DNA from: Rhodoferax potami
GTDB lineage: Bacteria; Pseudomonadota; Gammaproteobacteria; Burkholderiales; Burkholderiaceae_C
Direction of reading: 5' to 3'
Length of the DNA stretch: 64,000 nt
Assembly: GCF_032193765.1 (NCBI RefSeq)
Contig: NZ_JAVBIJ010000001.1
Coordinates: 1,488,001 to 1,552,000 of the forward strand
In this document: positions 30,001 to 38,557 of the stretch, piece by piece
Layout of the letters: each line of letters starts with the position of its first letter
Position numbering within the stretch: position 1 is the stretch's first letter
Position numbers and translations under genes: made by a program
Notes under the pieces: generated by a model
What the model was told of the DNA's origin: nothing
What the model saw: only the letters and a program-made list of their open reading frames with translations
The model's database searches: none

Positions 30001-30537
30001 ATGCGTTTTTTCCTTGCCTGTGCCCTGATGCTCACTTTGAGCGTCGCCCATGCCCAACAATCCCCTGCCCCCAGCGACGACATGTCCCGCTTATTGGCGG
30101 AGCGCGGCTTGCTGTCCCGGATTGGTGATGTCGGCAACAAAGTTGGTACCCGTGCCACCGAACTGGTGATGAACTCGATGGCGTTTCTGGGTGTGCCCTA
30201 CAAGCGCGGCGGCACCGAGGCCGACATCGGTTTTGACTGCAGCGGCTTTGTGCGCGCGATCTACCAGCAAACTGCGGGTTTGCTGCTGCCACGCCAAGCC
30301 TCTGAGCAAGCTGCGGCCACTCAAAAAATTGACAAACACGAATTGCAACCCGGCGATCTGGTGTTCTTCAACACCATGCGCCGTACTTTCAGCCACGTCG
30401 GCATTTATGTCGGCAACGGCAAATTCATCCACGCCCCCAAGCCCGGTGCCGAAGTGCGGGTGGAAGACATGGGCATCAGCTATTGGGCAAAGCGCTTTGA
30501 CGGCGCCCGCCGGGTCAACACCGAGCAGCAGCCCTGA
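30001..30537 (+). CDS. Secreted NlpC/P60 peptidoglycan peptidase
   Basis: A 178-aa cell-wall endopeptidase with signal peptide (1-18, cleaved after AHA) and an NlpC/P60 domain. The catalytic Cys80 (FDCSGFV), His132 (FSHVGIYVG) and His144 (KFIHAP) are all present. It probably cuts D-Glu-mesoDAP bonds of stem peptides in the periplasm; no lipobox is seen, so it should be soluble. The only upstream ribosome-binding candidate is a weak GAG, and the promoter position implies little or no leader. Confidence 0.92.
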   Translation: MRFFLACALMLTLSVAHAQQSPAPSDDMSRLLAERGLLSRIGDVGNKVGTRATELVMNSMAFLGVPYKRGGTEADIGFDCSGFVRAIYQQTAGLLLPRQASEQAAATQKIDKHELQPGDLVFFNTMRRTFSHVGIYVGNGKFIHAPKPGAEVRVEDMGISYWAKRFDGARRVNTEQQP

Positions 30538-30579
30538 AAAGTGAAGTCGCCACATCGGCGCACCTTGGTTAGGTTCACC

Positions 30580-31233
30580 ATGAACCTCGATCTATTTGGC
30601 GACTCGTCGCCCCCCTCTGCACCGCCCCACATGCTCTGCCCTGGCGCTTACGCCTTGGCCGGCATGGCCGTTTCAGAGGCATCTTCATTGTGGGCTGAGG
30701 TACAACGCATCACCCAAATCAGCCCGTGGCGACACCTCAGCACGCCGGGCGGGCTTCGCATGTCAGTGGCCATGAGCAATTGCGGACCTTGGGGATGGGT
30801 GAGCGATGCAGCGGGCTATCGGTACCAGCACCTTGACCCGCTCACCGGCGCGCCTTGGCCGGCCATGCCACTTGTCTTCCAAACATTGGCAAGCCGCATG
30901 GCAGCGCTTGCTGGCTACCCCGGTTTTGAGGCGGATGCGTGTTTGATCAACCGCTATGCACCCGGCGCCCGCATGACCCTGCACCAGGACAAAAACGAGG
31001 TGGATTACGGGGCGCCCATCGTGTCGGTGTCGCTGGGTCTTCCGGCCGTGTTCGAGTTGGGCGGGCTGGAGCGGGGGGAGCCGGTGCAAACCGTGCTGTT
31101 GCACCACGGCGATGTGCTGGTCTGGGGTGGCCCTGCCCGGCTGCGCTACCACGGAGTGCGCGCTGTGCCGCATGGCAACCACACCGTGACGGGCGCTTGC
31201 CGCATCAACCTGACGTTTCGCCAAGCGGCCTAG
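30580..31233 (+). CDS. alkB: DNA oxidative demethylase AlkB
   Basis: An Fe(II)/2-oxoglutarate dioxygenase that reverses 1-methyladenine and 3-methylcytosine lesions. From the ATG at 30580 (MNLDLFGDSS) the protein is 217 aa. Iron ligands are H135-D137 (LHQDKNE) and H191 (RYHGV), and the 2-oxoglutarate-binding R208 and R214 are in RINLTFR. A GTG 13 codons upstream (30541) exists but adds sequence without AlkB character. No ada gene is adjacent. Confidence 0.93.
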   Translation: MNLDLFGDSSPPSAPPHMLCPGAYALAGMAVSEASSLWAEVQRITQISPWRHLSTPGGLRMSVAMSNCGPWGWVSDAAGYRYQHLDPLTGAPWPAMPLVFQTLASRMAALAGYPGFEADACLINRYAPGARMTLHQDKNEVDYGAPIVSVSLGLPAVFELGGLERGEPVQTVLLHHGDVLVWGGPARLRYHGVRAVPHGNHTVTGACRINLTFRQAA

Positions 31234-31384
31234 GGTCAACCCCCATCTGGTTTGGAGTGGCGGCTCAAAACTGCGCCCCAGCGACAGCATGCCCCTGCAC
31301 TTGCCCCCACAATGCCTGCTGCCAAGGCGCGGCGCCACACAATAAGTGCACGCGCCCATCCCCTCTACAGCCAGGAGCCATCGC

Positions 31385-32821
31385 ATGAGCCAAGCCAATC
31401 AAGACGCCGACCCGCAACTGATGCAAACCACCTTCGAGGCTCAGCGGGCCACTGCGCTGGCCTGGCGCCAGTCCACCGCGGCCGAGCGGATTGAACGTCT
31501 GGAGCGGCTGCGCACCAGCCTGTTGGCCCACAAAGAGGCGCTTTACGAAGCCTTTGCCGCCGACTTCCACAAGTCCCGCTTTGAAGTCGATGGCACCGAA
31601 ATCGTGCCCAGCCTGGACGAAATCCGCCACAACATCAAATGCCTCAAGGGCTGGATGCGCCCTACCCGCATTCGCGCCACCGAACTCACCATGGGCAACA
31701 GCGCCCATGTGCAGTACCAACCCCGCGGCCGCTGCCTGATCATCGCGCCCTGGAATTACCCGCTGTACCTGATGCTCAGCCCGCTGGTGTCCGCCTTGGC
31801 GGCTGGCAATACCGCCATCCTCAAGCCCTCGGAGATGGCGCCGCGCGTGGCCCAGGTGCTGGCCAGTATTGTGGCCAAGGCGTTTCCGGCGCATGAAGTG
31901 GCGTTGTTTGAAGGGGCCCTAGCCACCTCGCAAGCCCTGCTCGCCATGCCGTTTGACCACATCTTCTTTACCGGCTCACCCGCCGTGGGCAAGGTGGTGA
32001 TGGCGGCTGCGGCCAAGAACCTGACCAGCGTGACCCTGGAGCTGGGCGGCAAGTCCCCCACCATCGTGGACGAGACCGCCGACCTGCAAAAAGCGGCTGA
32101 AACCATCATGTGGGGCAAGTTCGTCAACGCCGGTCAGACCTGCGTGGCGCCGGATTACCTGTATGTGCACGCCTCGGTGCGCGATGCTTTTGTGGCCGCT
32201 TGCCAGGCTGTCATCAAGGCCCGCTATGGCGACAGCGCCCAAAGCCAGCGCAGCAACGCGGACTTCACCCACATCATCAACCAGCGCCACACCCAGCGCA
32301 TCGAAGGCCTGCTCAAAGACGCCACGTCGCGCGGTGCACGGGTGCTGAGTGGCGGCGAGGTGGACACCGCCGGCAACTACATCGCCCCCACACTGGTCGA
32401 TAACGTGCCCATGGACTCCACCCTGATGCAGGAGGAAATCTTCGGCCCGGTGCTGCCCATCATTCCCTACACCGACCTGCAGCGGGTGATTGCCTCGATC
32501 AACGCCGACCAGAAGCCGCTGGCCCTGTATATCTGGAGCAGCAATGAGAGCAACATTGACACCGTGCTCACCAACACCAGCTCCGGCGGCGCCTGTGTGA
32601 ACCACTGCGTGCTGCACGTGGCCCACGGCAACCTGCCCTTCGGCGGGGTCAACAACTCCGGCATCGGCAGCTCGCACGGCATTTACGGCTTCAAGGCCTT
32701 CTCGCATGAACGTGCGGTTCTCAAGGGCGGCTGGCTGCCCAGCATCCGCATGTTCTTCCCGCCCTACACGGCAGGCCGCACCAAACTGCTGAACTTCTTG
32801 GTTAAGTGGGTCAGCCGCTAG
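31385..32821 (+). CDS. Class-3-type aldehyde dehydrogenase (coniferyl/fatty aldehyde type)
   Basis: An NAD(P)-dependent aldehyde dehydrogenase, 478 aa, with the N-terminally short class-3 layout. The catalytic glutamate (TLELGGKSP) and cysteine (NAGQTCVAPDY) are present, as is APWNYPL. A hydrophobic C-terminus (MFFPPYTAGRTKLLNFLVKW) recalls membrane-associated fatty-aldehyde enzymes, though coniferyl aldehyde dehydrogenases are close relatives. The ATG at 31385 is preceded by AGGAG; the longer frame from 31346 is not needed. The natural substrate is open. Confidence 0.88.
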   Translation: MSQANQDADPQLMQTTFEAQRATALAWRQSTAAERIERLERLRTSLLAHKEALYEAFAADFHKSRFEVDGTEIVPSLDEIRHNIKCLKGWMRPTRIRATELTMGNSAHVQYQPRGRCLIIAPWNYPLYLMLSPLVSALAAGNTAILKPSEMAPRVAQVLASIVAKAFPAHEVALFEGALATSQALLAMPFDHIFFTGSPAVGKVVMAAAAKNLTSVTLELGGKSPTIVDETADLQKAAETIMWGKFVNAGQTCVAPDYLYVHASVRDAFVAACQAVIKARYGDSAQSQRSNADFTHIINQRHTQRIEGLLKDATSRGARVLSGGEVDTAGNYIAPTLVDNVPMDSTLMQEEIFGPVLPIIPYTDLQRVIASINADQKPLALYIWSSNESNIDTVLTNTSSGGACVNHCVLHVAHGNLPFGGVNNSGIGSSHGIYGFKAFSHERAVLKGGWLPSIRMFFPPYTAGRTKLLNFLVKWVSR

Positions 32822-32857
32822 AGGTTTGAGACGGCGCCGGGGTGGTATCGTGCGGCG

Positions 32858-33565
32858 ATGAAAACACAGATAGACCACCTCGTCGTTGCAGCCCACACCC
32901 TGGAGCAGGGTGTGCAGTGGTGCGAAGCCACGCTCGGCATCACCCCGGAAGGCGGCGGCGAACACAGCCAGTTCGGCACCCATAACAAACTCTTCAAGAT
33001 CGCCACGCCGGCCCACCCGCTGGCGTATTTAGAGATCATTGCCATCAACCCCGGCGCCAAGGGCCCGGCCAACCCCAACGCCAAGCGCTGGTTTGACCTG
33101 GACAACCCTGAGCTGCGTGCAGCAGTAGGCAAGGAGCCGCGCTTGGTGCACTTTGTGGCCGGCACCGACGAGATGCTGCCCGCCCGCATCGCACTCAAGG
33201 GCCTGGGCATCGACCGCGGCCCGGCGATGCCGGCCAGCCGCCACTCGCGCAAAGGCGTGCTGCACTGGCAAATCACCGTGCGGGAAGACGGCTACCGCCT
33301 GTTTGAAGGCTGCCTGCCCACGCTCATCCAATGGGGCAAACCGGACGACGCCGAACCCCTGCGCCTGCACCCGCGCAACAGCCTGCCGCGCAGCCGCGTG
33401 AGCCTGGACAGCATCGCGGTGAGCCACCCGAGTGCGGCCAAACTGCAAGCGGCTTATGCAGCCATCGGTCTGGAAGGCGTGGCCATTACGGAGGGCCCGG
33501 CCAACCTGAGCGCCACCCTCAAGACGCCCAAAGGCCTGGTCACGCTGCAGAGCATGGGCCTTTAA
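32858..33565 (+). CDS. VOC/glyoxalase-like domain protein
   Basis: A 235-aa protein starting MKTQIDHLVVAAHTLEQGVQW, typical of glyoxalase-like (VOC) domains, with HxxxE-type metal-binding elements (DHLVV; LAYLEIIAINP) in the first module. The C-terminal part (about 150-235) looks like a second, degenerate module. The function is not predictable from sequence. It starts 36 bases after the aldehyde dehydrogenase and may be in the same transcript. Confidence 0.8.
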   Translation: MKTQIDHLVVAAHTLEQGVQWCEATLGITPEGGGEHSQFGTHNKLFKIATPAHPLAYLEIIAINPGAKGPANPNAKRWFDLDNPELRAAVGKEPRLVHFVAGTDEMLPARIALKGLGIDRGPAMPASRHSRKGVLHWQITVREDGYRLFEGCLPTLIQWGKPDDAEPLRLHPRNSLPRSRVSLDSIAVSHPSAAKLQAAYAAIGLEGVAITEGPANLSATLKTPKGLVTLQSMGL

Positions 33566-33586
33566 CCTGCGGGTGTTGACGAAGAT

Positions 33587-33643
33587 TTGCTCTTCTTTTG
33601 ATAGCTACTCGCGTAAATTCCACGAGCGCTAGCAGCCATTTTG
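33587..33643 (+). repeat. Dispersed palindromic repeat, copy B
   Basis: Imperfect copy with GAGCGCTAGCAGC (33624-33636) as right arm and a diverged left arm (GCTACTCGCG). It ends 3 bases before the ATG of the SNF2 helicase gene, so it forms that gene's immediate leader. Confidence 0.75.
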
Positions 33644-33646
33644 ACC

Positions 33647-36250
33647 ATGAACCGCAAGCGCACATCGCCTCTGCCTGCCGACCCAAGCGACTATGAGTCC
33701 GACGCTGATGGCGCCGTCATCGGCCAGTTCCGCCCCCGCATCACGCTGATGACGCTGGGCCGGGGCGAGGGGCTGCTGGGCCTCAAGCCCCAGGGCAAGT
33801 TGGGCCCGCGTGGCGACAGCGTGACGCTGGCGCAGTTCGACTGGACCTACCGCACCCCGGCCGGCGACCGCTGGGAAACGCCCGCCCCCAGCTCCATCCT
33901 CAACAGCCGCCCGGCGGAGTTTGAAGAGTTGTTCGACACCGGCGGCCCGGTGCTGCGCCTGCAACGCAACCTCGTGGCCGAGGCCGACGCCATGGACGCG
34001 GTGTGGGACATGGGCTTTGTGCCGCTGGCAGACGCCACCTTCCAGTGGCGCAGCCAGAAGCAGCGCCCGCATCTGGGCAGCGTGTGGACGCTGCCGCAGG
34101 AAGACCACTTTGGCGACTTCTGGGCCGACCAGGTGCCCCAACTTCAAGCCCAAGGCTGGACGGTGGTGGTGCAACCCGGCTTTGCGCACGAAAGCGTGCC
34201 CGTGGAGCGCTGGAAGCTCATCCTCAGCCCCGACACCGGGGAGGTGCTGGGCAAGGAGCTGGACAGCCCGCTCGTCAAACCCGCACGCGGCGTGGAAAAG
34301 CTGGCCCTGCCCGGGCGCGAGGGCGAATGGCTGCTGAGCTTGGGGATTGAGATTGACGGCGAAACGCTGGACCTCGCCCCCATGCTGGCCAACCTCATCA
34401 AGCGCGACCCGCGCTGGCTGATCCGCAACTACCTCGACACCTTGGACGACTTGGCCACGGTGTCGCTGCGCGCGCCGGGTGGCAAGCGCATCGACGCCGA
34501 GGCAGGCCCGCTCAAAGCCATCGTCGGCGCCATGGTGGATTTGCTGACCGACCCGCAGCGCATGGCGCCCAAGGGCCCCATCCAACTGGGCGCGTGGGAA
34601 GCCCGCCGCATCAACGCCCTGCGCGCCAGCCTGCTGGACGCCTCGCGCGTGGGCGCCCATCAAGGCTGGCAGTTAGAGGGCGATGCGGGCTTGGCCGCTC
34701 TCGCCAAGCGCCTGCACAGCATAGGCCAACCCCAGCCGGTAAAGGCACCCGCCGGCTTGCAAGTGCAGCTGCGCCCCTACCAGCTGGAAGGCTTGGCCTG
34801 GCTGCAATACCTGGGCGCGCAACATCTGGGCGGCATCTTGGCCGACGACATGGGCTTGGGCAAAACCGCGCAGGCGCTGGCCCATGTGCTACTGGAGAAA
34901 CAGGCTGGCCGGCTTGACCGCCCGGTGCTGGTGGTGCTGCCGACCTCGCTGCTGTTCAACTGGCAGGCCGAGGCAAAGCGCATGGCGCCGGATTTGCGGG
35001 TGCTGAACCTGCACGGCCCGGACCGCGCCGCCTTGTTTGCCGACATGCCCGCGCACGACCTGGTGCTCACCACCTACCCGCTGCTGTGGCGCGATATCGA
35101 AGCTCTGGCCGCCCAGCCCTTTCATCTGGTCATTCTGGATGAGGCGCAGATGGTCAAAAACGCGGCCAGCCGCAGCGCCCGCGCCCTGCGCCAACTGCAA
35201 AGCCGCCACCGCCTGTGCCTGACCGGCACGCCGCTGGAAAACCACCTGGGCGAACTCTGGGCGCAGTTCGACTGGCTGATGCCCGGCTTTCTGGGCGACC
35301 AGCGCAGCTTCGCCGCCCGCTGGCGCAAGCCGATTGAAGAGAACGGCGAAACCGTGCGCGCCGCCCTGCTCGCCCAGCGCGTGCGCCCCTTCATCCTGCG
35401 CCGCCGCAAGCAAGAGGTGGCCACCGAGCTGCCTCCGCGCACCGAAGTCATCCAGCGCGTGCAACTGCAGGGTCGCCAGCGCGAGCTGTACGAAAGCGTG
35501 CGCGTGGCCGCCGACAAACAGGTGCGCCGAGTGCTGCAACGCCAGAACTTTGCAGGCGCGCAGATCAGCATCCTCGATGCCCTGCTCAAGCTGCGGCAGG
35601 TGTGTTGCGACCCCCATCTGGTGAAGGGCAGTGAGATTGGGGCCGACATGGAGCGCGCCAAACTGCATGCGCTCACAGACCTTTTGGTCCCGCTAGTCGA
35701 TGAGGGCCGCCGCGTGCTGGTGTTCTCGCAGTTCACCGAGCTGCTGGAGCTGATTGCCGATGCGCTCTCCGCGCTGCGCCTGCCGTTCTTGAGCCTGACC
35801 GGCAACACCCGCCCCGTCCAGCGCGGCGAAGTCGTGAAGCGCTTTCAGGACTTGGAGGTGCCGGTGCTGCTGGTCAGCCTGAAAGCAGGCGGCGTAGGCC
35901 TGAACCTCACCGCCGCCGACACCGTCATCCACATGGACCCGTGGTGGAACCCTGCCGTGGAAGAACAAGCCACCGCCCGCGCCCACCGCATCGGCCAAGA
36001 CCAACCGGTGTTCGTCTACAAGCTGGTGGTGGAAGGCAGCATCGAAGAACGCATGCTGGAACTGCAGATGCGCAAGCTCGCCCTGTCCGACAGCGTGCTC
36101 GGCCACGACGCTGAAGGAGCGCCCAAATTTGACGAGGCCGACTTGCAAGCATTGCTTGCGCCACTGGGCGCGCTCATGACGCAAGGCCAAACGCCCGAAG
36201 AAGCTGCGCGGCGCTGGGGCCGGACCGGGAGCCGGGTGGAAGGCGTTTAG
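33647..36250 (+). CDS. SNF2/RapA-family DNA-dependent ATPase (helicase-like)
   Basis: An 867-aa SNF2-family protein. After an about 360-residue N-terminal region without a recognised motif come the helicase domains: Walker A LADDMGLGKT (about 400), DEAQ-type Walker B VILDEAQMVKN (about 500), LTGTPLENHLGELW, and C-terminal motifs LVFSQFTELLEL, LVSLKAGGVGLNL and the HRIGQDQPVFVYKL signature (about 783). Such proteins translocate on duplex DNA and remodel protein-DNA complexes. No Shine-Dalgarno is visible because repeat B abuts the start. The gene is flanked by inverted repeat copies. No methylase or nuclease partner is nearby. Confidence 0.9.
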   Translation: MNRKRTSPLPADPSDYESDADGAVIGQFRPRITLMTLGRGEGLLGLKPQGKLGPRGDSVTLAQFDWTYRTPAGDRWETPAPSSILNSRPAEFEELFDTGGPVLRLQRNLVAEADAMDAVWDMGFVPLADATFQWRSQKQRPHLGSVWTLPQEDHFGDFWADQVPQLQAQGWTVVVQPGFAHESVPVERWKLILSPDTGEVLGKELDSPLVKPARGVEKLALPGREGEWLLSLGIEIDGETLDLAPMLANLIKRDPRWLIRNYLDTLDDLATVSLRAPGGKRIDAEAGPLKAIVGAMVDLLTDPQRMAPKGPIQLGAWEARRINALRASLLDASRVGAHQGWQLEGDAGLAALAKRLHSIGQPQPVKAPAGLQVQLRPYQLEGLAWLQYLGAQHLGGILADDMGLGKTAQALAHVLLEKQAGRLDRPVLVVLPTSLLFNWQAEAKRMAPDLRVLNLHGPDRAALFADMPAHDLVLTTYPLLWRDIEALAAQPFHLVILDEAQMVKNAASRSARALRQLQSRHRLCLTGTPLENHLGELWAQFDWLMPGFLGDQRSFAARWRKPIEENGETVRAALLAQRVRPFILRRRKQEVATELPPRTEVIQRVQLQGRQRELYESVRVAADKQVRRVLQRQNFAGAQISILDALLKLRQVCCDPHLVKGSEIGADMERAKLHALTDLLVPLVDEGRRVLVFSQFTELLELIADALSALRLPFLSLTGNTRPVQRGEVVKRFQDLEVPVLLVSLKAGGVGLNLTAADTVIHMDPWWNPAVEEQATARAHRIGQDQPVFVYKLVVEGSIEERMLELQMRKLALSDSVLGHDAEGAPKFDEADLQALLAPLGALMTQGQTPEEAARRWGRTGSRVEGV

Positions 36251-36251
36251 G

Positions 36252-36311
36252 TATCAAATTAGCACCTAGCTCTCATGGAATATGCGCCAGCAGCTACTGA
36301 AAAAATAGCAA
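36252..36311 (-). repeat. Dispersed palindromic repeat, copy C
   Basis: Inverted relative to copy B. Read on the minus strand: GCTATTTTTTCAG, TAGCTGCTGGCGC, ATATTCCATGAG, AGCTAGGTGCTAATTTG. It begins one base after the stop codon of the SNF2 gene. Confidence 0.8.
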
Positions 36312-36366
36312 CGAAGATCCATAGAATGCCAACGAACTTCAAGTCTAGAAAGTTGTTAAGCCTCTT

Positions 36367-36807
36367 ATGTACGAAACTCACGACAAGCTCGACATTGCGG
36401 ACGAGATGCTTGATTCAGCCATTCAGTCGTTGATTGAATCAAAACATTTCTTTGTGGCACTAAATCTAGCCTGTGTTGCAGAAGAGTTGTATGGGCAACA
36501 CATCCGCCTGTGCGGAGGTCAAAACTCACAAAGTGGATTGATTCAATTGGCGGAAGTAATTGCGCGTGCTGACGGCGCTGCAAACACTACACAAAAAGAA
36601 CTTTGGACTGCTTCGGTTGCGTTAAAAAACAGCATCAAGCATCTAGATTCCCATGAGGACAGATACATCGAAGCGGACATCACCAAGGAGGCCATGTCGG
36701 CGATTTACCTTGCACTTGCTAACCATCAGAAACTTAGTCGCAAATTCACACTGAATATTCAACGATTTATTGAGTTCTCAGCTAAACCGACAACAAACTG
36801 CGGATAA
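36367..36807 (+). CDS. Small helical protein of unknown function, compositionally atypical
   Basis: A 146-aa all-helical protein with the pattern FVALNLACVAEELYGQHIRL near the N-terminus and KNSIKHLDSHEDRYIEADI in the second half. From memory this resembles a widespread family of uncharacterised proteins (AxxAEExLG ... N.xKH), perhaps related to HEPN helical bundles, but I cannot confirm it. The gene is clearly AT-richer than both neighbours and uses more A/T-ending codons, a sign of acquisition. The start is uncertain: ATG at 36367 has no clear ribosome-binding site, while ATG at 36406 follows GGACGAG. Confidence 0.65.
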   Translation: MYETHDKLDIADEMLDSAIQSLIESKHFFVALNLACVAEELYGQHIRLCGGQNSQSGLIQLAEVIARADGAANTTQKELWTASVALKNSIKHLDSHEDRYIEADITKEAMSAIYLALANHQKLSRKFTLNIQRFIEFSAKPTTNCG

Positions 36808-36849
36808 CCCAGTTAACAAGATCCGATGCCCTGATTTTTTGTTCTTTCC

Positions 36850-37344
36850 ATGACCTCTTCCGCCAAGACTCCACCCTCCTCCATCCCCCTGCAGGCCGAA
36901 CCCGGCCACCTGATCCGGCGGGCGCACCAGTTGGCGGTGGGTACCTTTGCCAAGACGCATGGCAAGCAGATCACGCCAGTGCAATACGCGGTGCTGCGGG
37001 CCTTGCAGGACACTCCGGGCATGGACCAAGTGACGCTGGCGGACCGGGTGGCTCTGGACACATCGACCACTGCCGACATTGCTGCGCGGCTGGATGCCAA
37101 GGGCTGGATCGTGCGAGAGCTGCTGCCCCGCCGCCAGCGCGCCCTTCGCCTCACGCCTGAGGGCGAAGCGGTGCTGGCCGAGATGCTGCCGCGCGTAGCG
37201 CCCATGTACGGGCAGTTGCTGGACGCGCTGGAGCCCGCAGAGCGCGCGGAGTTTTTGCGCCTGCTGCGCAAGTTTGTCCACTTGAACACGCCAGCCCCAG
37301 AAGACCACGCCGATACGCCTGACCAGCCATCCAACAGCGCATAG
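36850..37344 (+). CDS. MarR-family transcriptional regulator
   Basis: A 164-aa winged-helix repressor. The wHTH core (YAVLRALQDTPGMDQVTLADRVALDTSTTADIAARLDAKGWI) and the wing (RRQRALRLTPEG) are clear. MarR proteins usually bind aromatic carboxylates. The gene lies directly upstream of vanAB on the same strand, with a perfect palindrome in the gap, so it probably controls vanAB in response to vanillate or a related lignin aromatic. The regulatory link is inferred from position. Confidence 0.9.
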   Translation: MTSSAKTPPSSIPLQAEPGHLIRRAHQLAVGTFAKTHGKQITPVQYAVLRALQDTPGMDQVTLADRVALDTSTTADIAARLDAKGWIVRELLPRRQRALRLTPEGEAVLAEMLPRVAPMYGQLLDALEPAERAEFLRLLRKFVHLNTPAPEDHADTPDQPSNSA

Positions 37345-37456
37345 CCCAAGCCCCCCGACCCCAACCCCGACCAGCCGTCGGATACATCCCATTTCAAGGG
37401 AAAACCCTCATCCCCAGCTCCTAGCCGTGGAATTGACTTCGGTCTATGATTTGCGT

Positions 37457-37474
37457 CATTCAGCATACTGAATG
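37457..37474. promoter_or_regulatory. Candidate MarR operator upstream of vanA
   Basis: Perfect palindrome CATTCAG-cata-CTGAATG in the marR-vanA gap, 28 bases before the vanA ATG. A -10-like TATGAT (37445-37450) lies just before it, so a bound repressor would cover the transcription start. Confidence 0.55.
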
Positions 37475-37501
37475 AAGATTTTCCATCCAAGGAGCCAAGC
37501 C

Positions 37502-38557
37502 ATGTTTCCTCTCAACACCTGGTACGTTGCCGCCCGCAGCGAAGAGATCCCCTCCGACCGCCCCTTGGGCCGCCGCATTTGCAACATCCCCATGGCGCTG
37601 TTCCGCAACAGCGCGGGCGTGCCCGCCGCGGTGGAAGACTTTTGCCCGCACCGGGGCGCCCCGCTCTCGCTGGGCAAAGTAGAGGGCGACACGCTGGTCT
37701 GCGGCTACCACGGCCTGGCCATGGGCTGCGACGGCAAAACCGTGTCCATGCCCTGCCAGCGCGTGCGCGGCTTTCCGGCCAACCGCAGCTTCCCGCTGCA
37801 TGAGGAGCATGGTTTTGTGTGGGTGTGGCCCGGCGACGCTGCCCAGGCCGATGTGGCCAGCATCCCCAAGTTCGAATGGCTGGGCAATCCGCAGTTCGGC
37901 TACGGCGGCGGCTTGTACGAGATTGCCTGTGACTACCGCCTGATGATCGACAACCTGATGGACCTGACGCACGAAACCTATGTGCACAGCACCAGCATCG
38001 GCCAGAAGGAAATTGACGAAGTGCCCTGCCAAACCCGCGTGGACGGCGACCATGTGATCACCGAGCGCCACATGCAAGGCATTGAGGCGCCCCCTTTCTG
38101 GAAGATGGCGCTGCGCATGAACGGCCTGCCCGACGACCAGTTGGTGGACCGCTGGCAGATTTGCCATTTCACGCCGCCCAGCCACATCATGATTGAGGTA
38201 GGTGTGGCGCTGCATGGTCATGGCGGCTACAAAGCGCCGGACGAGTTCAAGGCCGCCAGCTGGGTGGTGGACTTCATCACCCCCGAAACAGACACATCCA
38301 TCCACTACTTCTGGGGCATGGCGCGCAAGTTCAAGCCGCAAGACGCCGAGCTGACCGCGCAAATCCGCGAAGGCCAAGGCAAGATTTTTGCGGAAGACCA
38401 GGAAATGCTGGAGCGCCAGCAACAAAACCTGCTGGCCTACCCCGAGCGCAAATTGTTGATGCTCAACATCGACACCGGCGGCGTGCAATCCCGCAAGGTG
38501 ATTGACCGCGTGGTGGCCGCAGAGCGCAACCTGGCTGAGGCAGAGGCGGCGGCATGA
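37502..38557 (+). CDS. vanA: Vanillate O-demethylase oxygenase subunit VanA
   Basis: A Rieske non-heme iron oxygenase that demethylates vanillate (or a similar methoxy-aromatic) to protocatechuate. The 351-aa product from the ATG at 37502 begins MFPLNTWYVAA, typical of VanA. The Rieske motif C48-H50...C67-H70 (CPHRGAP, CGYHGL) and mononuclear iron ligands H157/H162 (DNLMDLTHETYVH) are intact. AAGGAG precedes this ATG; the upstream frame start at 37472 lies in the operator. vanB overlaps by 4 bases. Other phenylalkyl methoxy substrates cannot be excluded. Confidence 0.9.
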   Translation: MFPLNTWYVAARSEEIPSDRPLGRRICNIPMALFRNSAGVPAAVEDFCPHRGAPLSLGKVEGDTLVCGYHGLAMGCDGKTVSMPCQRVRGFPANRSFPLHEEHGFVWVWPGDAAQADVASIPKFEWLGNPQFGYGGGLYEIACDYRLMIDNLMDLTHETYVHSTSIGQKEIDEVPCQTRVDGDHVITERHMQGIEAPPFWKMALRMNGLPDDQLVDRWQICHFTPPSHIMIEVGVALHGHGGYKAPDEFKAASWVVDFITPETDTSIHYFWGMARKFKPQDAELTAQIREGQGKIFAEDQEMLERQQQNLLAYPERKLLMLNIDTGGVQSRKVIDRVVAAERNLAEAEAAA

